From: Natrinema gelatinilyticum
GTDB lineage: Archaea > Halobacteriota > Halobacteria > Halobacteriales > Natrialbaceae
Length of the DNA: 64,000 nt
Assembly (NCBI RefSeq): GCF_024266705.1
Contig: NZ_CP100756.1
Location: 930,001-994,000, forward strand
Reading direction: 5' to 3'
Program-made: the position numbers and the translations under genes
Notes under the pieces: generated by a model
What the model saw: only the letters and a program-made list of their open reading frames with translations
What the model was told of the DNA's origin: nothing
The model's database searches: none
Part shown: piece after piece, positions 56,991 through 64,000 of the stretch
Numbering within the stretch: position 1 is the first letter of the stretch
Layout: each line of letters starts with the position of its first letter

Positions 56991-57933
56991 ATGGATGTCC
57001 TGGTAATCGGCCCGAACGCGGACCCGCAACCCGCAGGTCGACGTTGTGACGCGGGAGCTCGCGTCATGTGGTGTCGAAACGGTCCTGTGGGACTCGTCGT
57101 CCTGGCCCGGAGCGACGCCAGCGACGGTCAGGCAGATGGCAGACGAAACGCGGATTTCCATCGACGATACCGGTGCGCTTCTCGGCGAGTGCCACACGAT
57201 TTACTTGCGACGGCTCGGCCTCGATCCCCGCCATCCGGAGTTCGAGACTGACTTCGAGGAGCGACCGCTGTCGGTGATCAACCAGTTACGCGAGTATCGC
57301 GGTCTCCTCCTCTCGGCCATCAGGCACCTCCAGGACAACGGTGTACGGGTAATCAACCCACCCGACGTTCTCGGCATTCACAGCCTCAAACCCTGGCAAC
57401 TCTCGAGGCTCGCGGCGGCCGGGGTTCCGGTACCGGAGACCTGCTCGACCAACGATCCGGCCGAAGTGCGGGCCTTTGCGGACCGCGTCGAGAACGTTAT
57501 CTACAAGCCGATCGGTGGTGGCGGCCACGCACATCACCTCGAGAGCGTCGATCTCGACGACGACCGACTCTCGCGGCTCGCGAACTCTCCGGTTCAGTTT
57601 CAAGAGCGCATCGACGGGAACGACGTTCGCGTGTTCGTCGTCGACGGGGAGGTCGTCGCCGCGGCTCGCATCGTCTCGGACGCACTCGATTACCGAAGCG
57701 AACGACACGACGTCGAACGAATCGGACTGGAATCGCTCGATCCCGAGATCGAACGGGCGGCATGCCGTGCGGCCGACCAGCTCGGCCTGCCGTTTACCGG
57801 CGTCGACGTGGTCAATGCGGCCGACCGCTTCGTCGTCCTCGAAGCGAACCCGTCACCGATGTTCGCCACGTTCGACGAACTCGCCGGGACGAACGTTGCG
57901 GGCGAACTCGCGGGGTTCCTCGCCGACCCATGA
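56991..57933 (+). CDS. ATP-grasp peptide ligase (graspetide macrocyclase candidate), 5' frameshift
   Basis: RimK-like ATP-grasp enzyme of about 310 residues if intact. The start MDVLVIGPNADPQ is in one frame and the rest (VDVVTRELASCGVETVLWD onward) is in another. The junction holds CCGCAACCCGCAGG (57024-57037), and removing 7 bases joins the frames perfectly. ATP-grasp motifs are present: NVIYKPIGGGGHAHH, VQFQERIDGNDVRVFVVDGE and FVVLEANPSPMFATF (metal-binding E and N). If translated from GTG 57046 it would lack the first strand of the pre-ATP-grasp domain. It overlaps the M50 gene by 4 bases. Expected to form ester or amide links in the adjacent precursor. Confidence 0.75.
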
Positions 57934-58850
57934 CGACGAGCAGCGATGGCGAATCCGATGCCGATCGAGCGCACGATGGGGGACACATCCGCCACCACTT
58001 CGGATACACCTGGGGCGAGACTGACGGGATGGTCTGGCTCTGGAACGACGGCGGTAACTACAAGCGCATCGATCCCGCATTCCGGGAGCCTCTCCGCGCC
58101 CTCGCCCGCGGTGAGCGAGACCCCTCGGCAGCCGATCCCGCCGTTCTCGAGGCGATCATTGTGCTGGCTGCGGACGGGTATCTCGAGCCCGGCGGCGAGA
58201 TACGGCGACTCGAGACGCCCGCGGACATTCAGCTGTGGCCGCGACTCGTCGCGACCGGAGTGGTGACGTTCCTTCTCTGTGCGCTGCTCGGTGCCCAGTG
58301 GGAGACGATCTGGAGCTCGCCCAACTCGACCGGGAAGACGGTCGTCCTCGTGCCGTTTTTCGTCGGCGCGACGCTCCTGCACGAATTGGGCCACGTAGTT
58401 GCCAGTCGTTCCTATTTCGAGCCGTCGATCTCGATCGGGCGACTGAACGGGGTCATTCCGGCGGTGATCACGCAGACCAGAGACGCCTGGCAGTGTCCGC
58501 GCAACGTCCGAATCTGGATTAGCCTCGCCGGACCGGTCGTCGATATCGTCGTGACGCTGGGGCTGGCGATCGCATTACTGCTGTTTCCCGGCTACAGCGT
58601 CCTCAGTTCGTGTATTCTCGTCCAGCTGTTCCGACTCCTGTTCGTCCTCAATCCGCTCATCGACGGCGACGGCTACTGGCTGTTCGTCGACGTGTTCGGG
58701 ACCCACAATCTTCGAAACCACGCGTTCAGGGATTTGAAACGCGGGCGTCCGACCCCGAAGGCGGCGTTCGCGCTCACGATCGTCGTCTTCACCGGCTGGT
58801 TCGTCGCCGCGAGCGGGTACTTCCTCGGCCACACACTGGGTATACTCTAA
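57930..58850 (+). CDS. M50-type membrane metallopeptidase with N-terminal PqqD/RRE-like domain
   Basis: A 306-residue protein. Residues ~20-90 (FGYTWGETDGMVWLWNDGGN, YKRIDPAFREPLRALARGE, LEAIIVLAADGYLEPGG) have the strand-turn-three-helix look of PqqD/RiPP recognition elements. About six transmembrane helices follow. The zinc motif is HELGHVVASR near residue 150 and the third ligand region is LNPLIDGDGYWLFVD near 240, as in peptide-maturation M50 proteases such as YydH. The start overlaps the ligase stop (ATGA). Inferred role: recognise the precursor, then cleave or export the modified peptide. The RRE call needs a structure-based search. Confidence 0.7.
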   Translation: MTTSSDGESDADRAHDGGHIRHHFGYTWGETDGMVWLWNDGGNYKRIDPAFREPLRALARGERDPSAADPAVLEAIIVLAADGYLEPGGEIRRLETPADIQLWPRLVATGVVTFLLCALLGAQWETIWSSPNSTGKTVVLVPFFVGATLLHELGHVVASRSYFEPSISIGRLNGVIPAVITQTRDAWQCPRNVRIWISLAGPVVDIVVTLGLAIALLLFPGYSVLSSCILVQLFRLLFVLNPLIDGDGYWLFVDVFGTHNLRNHAFRDLKRGRPTPKAAFALTIVVFTGWFVAASGYFLGHTLGIL

Positions 58851-58933
58851 CCTCCGTTCCGTATCCACCGCCACTCGGTTGCGATCGAGTTGCCGTGAGA
58901 GGGCGGTTGGCCGTTCCGCCATCTGGGTCGCTA

Positions 58934-59845
<912 letters not shown>

Positions 59846-59895
59846 GGTCGATAGTTAGGCGGAGCCGTTACAAAGCCACCGAGTCGAGGCACGGC

Positions 59896-60123
59896 TCATT
59901 CCACGAGCGGTATGATAACGCCGAAAACGAACGGGGAGAAAAAGCCGACGAGGAAGCCCACGGCTATTAGCGACACGAATAACGTATTTTCCCACTGCGG
60001 AAGCGATCCGAACAGCGCGTGTCCGACCAGTTCGCTGGCGCTTCCGACGACGAACAGGACCAGACCGAAGAGGAAGCCGGTCTTCGCAAGCTTCGGGTAG
60101 TCGTACCCGCTGTACCGAGCCAT
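59896..60123 (-). CDS. Small two-helix membrane protein
   Basis: A 75-residue protein: MARYSGYDYPKLAKTGFLFG, then helices FLFGLVLFVVGSASELVGHA and LFVSLIAVGFLVGFFSPFVF. ATG at 60123 is supported by a TATA-like AAATAGATAC about 30 bases upstream (leaderless). The 3' extension of the upstream gene's frame overlaps it. Confidence 0.7.
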   Translation of the reverse strand: MARYSGYDYPKLAKTGFLFGLVLFVVGSASELVGHALFGSLPQWENTLFVSLIAVGFLVGFFSPFVFGVIIPLVE

Positions 60124-60854
60124 ATCGGGATGTATACGCCACGTCGGGTATCTATTTCGATACGTCGCAGACGTGTATCTAAAATGTGAAGACAACCACA
60201 CTCGAGGTCTACAGACTCAACAGCGGCGGCTCCGAGGTCGAGCCTCCGGAACAGATCGACGATTGCCTCGCGGTCGCGGGCCGGATCGACGTCGAGCGCA
60301 GCGGCGAGGAGGTCCGCTCCGTCGGGTCCTTCGAGCGGAAGGAGGCCGCCGGATAGCACGTAGGCGTCGGCGGCCGGCCAGACGGCAAGGTGGGCTTCGG
60401 CGGCGATGCTTGCGGTCGCGGCCGCAGTGTCGTCGCTCTCGGAAGCGGTGGTCGAATCGATCGGATACGCGACCCCGAAGACGGTGAGATGCCCCACGAC
60501 GCCGTCGGGTCGGTCGATATACTCGCTTGCGCGTTCGCCGCAGACAGTGATGTCGTCGCGCTCGATGGTATCGACGAACTGGTCGTGAGCAGTGGGGACG
60601 GCGACCTCAAGCGCGTCGGCGGCCGAGAGACCGATCGTCTCGAGAGAAGGGGTCACGCGGACGTCGACGGTGAACAGCGACCGTGCCGGGACGTCATAGT
60701 CGGCGCAGAGTCGATCGAGAGCGTCGGCGGTCGGCCGATGTTCGAAGACCGTCGTCTCGGTGGTGATCGTTGCCAGAGAGAGGGTCCGATCGTCGATTCG
60801 ACGGCCGACGTGGTGCCAGTCGTCGGCGACGGCGGGTGGCAGGTCGATAGCCAT
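59967..60854 (-). CDS. Haloarchaeal hypothetical protein, promoter displaced by an IS element and apparent stop loss
   Basis: The ATG at 60854 begins MAIDLPPAVADDWHHVGRRI. The acidic coding pattern holds for about 220 codons, to roughly ESVDLE near 60190. After that, codon use turns atypical (TGT GGT TGT CTT CAC ATT TTA) and the frame runs through the promoter and 157 bases of the next gene to 59967. The native stop was probably lost, perhaps a TGA changed to TGT. The ATGGCT start is one half of a 6-bp duplication flanking the IS630 element, which now separates the gene from its likely upstream operon partner, the symporter. Family unknown. Confidence 0.55.
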   Translation of the reverse strand: MAIDLPPAVADDWHHVGRRIDDRTLSLATITTETTVFEHRPTADALDRLCADYDVPARSLFTVDVRVTPSLETIGLSAADALEVAVPTAHDQFVDTIERDDITVCGERASEYIDRPDGVVGHLTVFGVAYPIDSTTASESDDTAAATASIAAEAHLAVWPAADAYVLSGGLLPLEGPDGADLLAAALDVDPARDREAIVDLFRRLDLGAAAVESVDLECGCLHILDTRLRRIEIDTRRGVYIPIWLGTAGTTTRSLRRPASSSVWSCSSSEAPANWSDTRCSDRFRSGKIRYSCR

Positions 60855-62029
60855 CGGCGCGTCGTAATGATCAAGATAACTTTTGCAAATATGGACTGAG
60901 GAATTGATCGATCCAGGACTTGGCAAATCCGAGTCGATCGGTAAGGGTGTCGAAGAGACGGCGAGCGAGAGTTCGGAACGCGCTCTCGCTCGCCACCACG
61001 ATTGGCGAGGCAGTGCGTTTGAGTACTTTCCAGACCTGTTCAATCGGGTTGAGATGCGGTGAGCCGACCGGAAGAAAGATGAGATCAATACCGAGTTGAT
61101 GTGCGCGCTTGCGCGTGTGTTCACAGATGTGAGACGAGAAGTTATCCAAAACGAGCAGAATCCGTGTTCCCGGATTCTGCTCGCGGACTTGCTCCAATAG
61201 CGCACAGATGTTCTCTTTCGATTGATCTTCAGGGAACGTCAGGACACTTTCGCCGGTGAGCGTATAGCATCCGACCGCTGGTTCGTCAAGCTTCACCAGC
61301 GGTCGTTCCAGTGTCGGATCATCAACGTACCACAGTCGATGCGAATTGTCATATGGTTGTGGATGCGAAGCATCACAAAAACCGACGACAGTTCCCCCAT
61401 CCGTGCAAATATCGTCGTCGAGGACCCATCCTTCGTCCTCATCATCAGGACGCTTGTTATGTGCCGTCTCTGTCTCCTCGTCGAACGCGTCTGCGACGCG
61501 TTCTTCGAGGATTTCATCTGCGTTTTCTGGCCGAGAGGGGCGCTTTGGACGTGGTTTAGCGTAGGACAGTCCGAGATTCCGGAGGAATCGACCGAGATAA
61601 TCCGGATGGTACTCTACACCGAACTCTTCGTCCAAGAGCTGATGAACTTCCTGTGCTTTCCAGGGTTGCCCCTCCCGGAGAAGTTCTAAAAGACGCTCTT
61701 GTTCCTCGTCACCGAGCTTCGGGGGCCTTCCGCCCCCGAAGTTCGGTGTCAACTGACCAAGTCCGCCATCGTTCCATCGACGCGCCCAGCGACTTCCAGT
61801 CGACGCAGATTTGCCAACGTCGTCGGCTGCTTCCTCGTACGTTGCTCCCTTGTAGAGACGTTTGACAAAGGTGAGTCGCTTGATGATCTTTGGATCGTCT
61901 GCTTCGTCCAGCAGCCGATCCAACTCCTGCTCACTTAGATGACGAACAAGATCGCCTCGCCGGTCTCCTCCCATCACTCGCCCGTCTCAGTCTATGCCCA
62001 TAACTTCCGTTACTCATTATGACGCGCCG
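60855..62029 (-). mobile_element. IS630-family insertion sequence
   Basis: A 1175-bp element with terminal inverted repeats CGGCGCGTCGTAATGA (left) and CGGCGCGTCATAATGA (right, reverse strand), one mismatch in 16. It is flanked by the direct repeat AGCCAT (60849-60854 and 62030-62035). It encodes a single transposase. IS630 elements normally duplicate TA, so the 6-bp repeat is unexpected. Confidence 0.85.
60871..61974 (-). CDS. IS630-family transposase
   Basis: About 367 residues. The N-terminal helix-turn-helix/winged-helix part (TYEEAADDVGKSASTGSRWA, then GGGRPPKLGDEEQERLLELL) binds DNA. The DDE domain includes VVGFCDASHPQPYDN (~203), ILLVLDNFSSH (~275) and SPHLNPIEQVWKVLKR (~310), the usual IS630 D-D-E arrangement. 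The frame is intact, so the element may be active. ATG 61974 is used; a GTG directly precedes it. Confidence 0.9.
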   Translation of the reverse strand: MGGDRRGDLVRHLSEQELDRLLDEADDPKIIKRLTFVKRLYKGATYEEAADDVGKSASTGSRWARRWNDGGLGQLTPNFGGGRPPKLGDEEQERLLELLREGQPWKAQEVHQLLDEEFGVEYHPDYLGRFLRNLGLSYAKPRPKRPSRPENADEILEERVADAFDEETETAHNKRPDDEDEGWVLDDDICTDGGTVVGFCDASHPQPYDNSHRLWYVDDPTLERPLVKLDEPAVGCYTLTGESVLTFPEDQSKENICALLEQVREQNPGTRILLVLDNFSSHICEHTRKRAHQLGIDLIFLPVGSPHLNPIEQVWKVLKRTASPIVVASESAFRTLARRLFDTLTDRLGFAKSWIDQFLSPYLQKLS

Positions 62030-62059
62030 AGCCATTTATTGTGCTGGTTCGGACCCGGG

Positions 62060-63538
62060 TCAATCTGCACCAAGCTTATCAAAGTAGATTGCCCGGCGCT
62101 CGGCGGTGGCCGGGGACGTGACCAGAGAGATGGCGACAGTGACGATCAGTCCGAGAGCCATTCCGACGAGGCCGGCCGACCAACCCGCATAGGAGTCGGG
62201 AACGGTGCCGAGGAAGAGACTCGCCATGTAGAACACTTGACTCGAGAGGACGCCGGCGGTGATGCCGGCGCGCGTCGTCCGCCGCCAGTAGAGCGCGAGC
62301 AGGACGGGCAGCGCGAGCTGTGCGAAGCCGCCGAAGGCCGCGTCGCCGATCTCGAACAGCGTTGCGGGCTGGAACAGGCTTGCGATGAAGGCAGCTGTCG
62401 CGAAGATCACAACCCCGCCGCGGGCGATCAGGTCCTCGCGTCGATCTGAGATGGTTCGATCGATGAACGGGCGGTAGAGGTCCCGCGTGATGTACGAAGA
62501 GCCGGAGAGCAACATCGAGTCCGACGAGGACATCATCGCCGCCATCGCGCCGGCGATGACGACCGCGGCGAACCAGATGGGCGTGTACTCTGCGAGGACC
62601 GCTGGAAGTATGTTTCCGCTAGCGGGCATTTCGACGCCGAGGCCGGCAGCCCACGCGCCGAGCATGAACGAGGGGACGAACAGCAAGACACAGAGGATCG
62701 GCCAGAGGGCCAGGGACCGCTTGATCACGGTCTGCGAGCCAGCGGCGAAAAAGCGCTGGTTGACCTGGGGGAACATCGCGACGCCGAACCCGATCGTGAT
62801 TGCCGTCGAGAGCATCCACTGAATCGTGTAGACACCGCCCCCGAGCGAGAGGAAGCTGGCGGTTTCGGGGTTCGATGCGAGTGCTTCGGTCGCGGCACCC
62901 GGGCCGCCGACGGCCGCGAGGACCCACAATAGCGCGACCCAGGTCGTGACCAGCATGAACGCCCCCTGCAGCGTGTCGGTCCAGGCGACCCCTCGCATCC
63001 CGGCGGCGACGACGTAGAGGATCATGAACACGGTTATTAGCCCGGCACCGGTGGCGTACGAGACCGTTCCTTCTGTGAGTGCCTCGAGCGCGGTACCCGC
63101 ACCCACCTGTTGAAGCATAACGTACGGAAAGAGCCATACGAGGCTAACGCCCGCGATGATCCCGCGGAGCCACCGCGAACCGAAGCGGTCGCCGAGCATC
63201 TCGCCCAGCGTGACGTAGCCGTACTGCTGGCCGAGCAACCACTGCTTGTAGCCGATCACGTACCAGAGGACGGCGAAGATGATACCGTCCATCAGCCCCA
63301 TAACCAGGATCCACTCGGGTCCGTTTGCGTACGCAATGTTCGGCCCCGCGAAGAACGTGAACGCGGAGAGCAGCGTCGCGAAGGTCGTAAACAGCAGGAC
63401 GACGGTCCCGAACGTTCGGCTCGCGAGGTAGAAATCCTCCGCGGTCCGCGTGGTCAGCCGATAGGCGACCAGACCGACCGCGAGCGCGATCAGGAGGTAG
63501 CCGACGATAATAGTGAGCTGCATCGAAACCGGGTTCAC
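62060..63538 (-). CDS. Sodium:solute symporter (SSS) family transporter
   Basis: A 492-residue, roughly 13-helix Na+-coupled transporter. Family-like blocks: FYLASRTFGTVVLLFTTFAT near residue 40, WRTD-like region replaced by VAWTDTLQGAFML near 180, and AGAMAAMMSSSDSMLLSGSS near 335. The start GTG 63538 overlaps the stop of the upstream DUF3311 gene (GTGA), and ATG 63523 is an alternative. DUF3311/SSS pairs are common. The solute is unknown. Confidence 0.9.
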   Translation of the reverse strand: MNPVSMQLTIIVGYLLIALAVGLVAYRLTTRTAEDFYLASRTFGTVVLLFTTFATLLSAFTFFAGPNIAYANGPEWILVMGLMDGIIFAVLWYVIGYKQWLLGQQYGYVTLGEMLGDRFGSRWLRGIIAGVSLVWLFPYVMLQQVGAGTALEALTEGTVSYATGAGLITVFMILYVVAAGMRGVAWTDTLQGAFMLVTTWVALLWVLAAVGGPGAATEALASNPETASFLSLGGGVYTIQWMLSTAITIGFGVAMFPQVNQRFFAAGSQTVIKRSLALWPILCVLLFVPSFMLGAWAAGLGVEMPASGNILPAVLAEYTPIWFAAVVIAGAMAAMMSSSDSMLLSGSSYITRDLYRPFIDRTISDRREDLIARGGVVIFATAAFIASLFQPATLFEIGDAAFGGFAQLALPVLLALYWRRTTRAGITAGVLSSQVFYMASLFLGTVPDSYAGWSAGLVGMALGLIVTVAISLVTSPATAERRAIYFDKLGAD

Positions 63539-63816
63539 GGCGACTCACCCCCCGATTTCGTCCTTCGAGTGCCGTCTGCCGTCCCACCGGGCGCCGCGCT
63601 CGAGTCCGGTCCAGTTCGATCGATACCGATTCCCCACGCACGCCTCGTGAATACCCAGAAGACGATCGACGCGAGTCCCATCCAGCCGACGTGCCACCAG
63701 AGCCACACCGGCAGACTGGCGACGACGCTCCCGGATCCCCACAGGAACCACGGGATAGCGAGCCCGGCGAGGGCGACGGCCACCGCGATCCAGAGCCCCA
63801 GTTTGATTCGGCGCAT
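63535..63816 (-). CDS. DUF3311 small membrane protein, partner of the SSS symporter
   Basis: A 93-residue protein with two helices (LGLWIAVAVALAGLAIPWFL and LWWHVGWMGLASIVFWVFTR) and a polar Gly/Ser/Thr-rich tail. Genes of this type usually sit directly before SSS symporters. Here the stop overlaps the symporter start by 4 bases. ATG at 63816 is chosen. Confidence 0.8.
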   Translation of the reverse strand: MRRIKLGLWIAVAVALAGLAIPWFLWGSGSVVASLPVWLWWHVGWMGLASIVFWVFTRRAWGIGIDRTGPDSSAAPGGTADGTRRTKSGGESP

Positions 63817-64000
63817 GCATGTGAGTTCGTCCCGTCGTTGGTAATTCTTGCTATTCGAATGCCGACATCGAAGAGAATTGTTCATCGATCCGACCCGGCG
63901 GTCACGACAGGCGGATTTCCGTAACTGAAATTGCTCTTTCAGCGAGGAGAAAGAGTATAGGTGTTTGATTGCAAATGCGAAACGAACTGATATGGCCCGT

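Overview
The window is a chromosomal segment of a haloarchaeon, most likely of the Natrinema/Haloterrigena/Natrialbales type. The DNA is GC-rich, the proteins are strongly acidic, and many promoters are leaderless with a TATA box about 27 bases before the start codon. Typical haloarchaeal features include Tat lipoproteins with RR plus a lipobox, a FolC-FolP fusion, and numerous small conserved haloarchaeal proteins. No rRNA, tRNA or CRISPR array was seen.

Layout. 1-9.1 kb: partial membrane protein, copper nitrite reductase (nirK), class V aminotransferase, R2-like ligand-binding oxidase, coiled-coil protein, CDF metal transporter, uvrA. 9.1-20.4 kb: a PIN/DUF3368 remnant, a CBS protein, a tightly overlapping three-gene AddAB-like helicase-nuclease operon, a TOBE protein and the folCP fusion. 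20.5-25 kb: small membrane protein, divergent ABC ATPase and permease, Tat-exported propeller-like protein. 25-27.6 kb: an AT-rich island with a Gly/Ala-rich hydrophobic peptide, a small membrane protein and a SpoIIM/DUF95-type gene, which resembles a circular-bacteriocin locus. Its DUF95 gene is broken by a 485-bp mobile element. 27.7-38.7 kb: carB, an ABC pair, small proteins, FAD oxidoreductase, polysaccharide deacetylase lipoprotein. 38.7-47 kb: two orphan type-1 periplasmic-binding lipoproteins beside a 1003-residue chemotaxis transducer, with a complete TnpB transposon between them. 47-55.9 kb: thrB, pdxS, ADC-fold protein, DUF1405 protein, valS and others. 56.4-58.9 kb: a candidate graspetide (RiPP) cluster. 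58.9-64 kb: CARF/HTH-type regulator, small membrane protein, an IS630-interrupted gene, SSS symporter with its DUF3311 partner.

Most striking locus: 56591-58850. A 45-residue peptide with the plesiocin-type TTxxxxEE core (TTLALGEE) faces an ATP-grasp ligase gene. The ligase gene overlaps (ATGA) an M50-type membrane peptidase whose N-terminus looks like a PqqD/RRE domain. Together these form a plausible archaeal ester- or amide-crosslinked peptide pathway. The ligase gene carries an N-terminal frameshift that fits a 7-bp duplication.

Mobile DNA. One TnpB element (40925-42354) and three roughly 485-bp non-autonomous relatives share ends. The small copies retain what looks like the TnpB C-terminal tail and the right end where omega-RNA is expected. 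Two of the four insertions sit exactly at gene stop codons, and the element itself supplies the stop. An IS630-type element (60855-62029) has 16-bp inverted ends and a 6-bp direct repeat that regenerates the ATGGCT start of the gene it hit.
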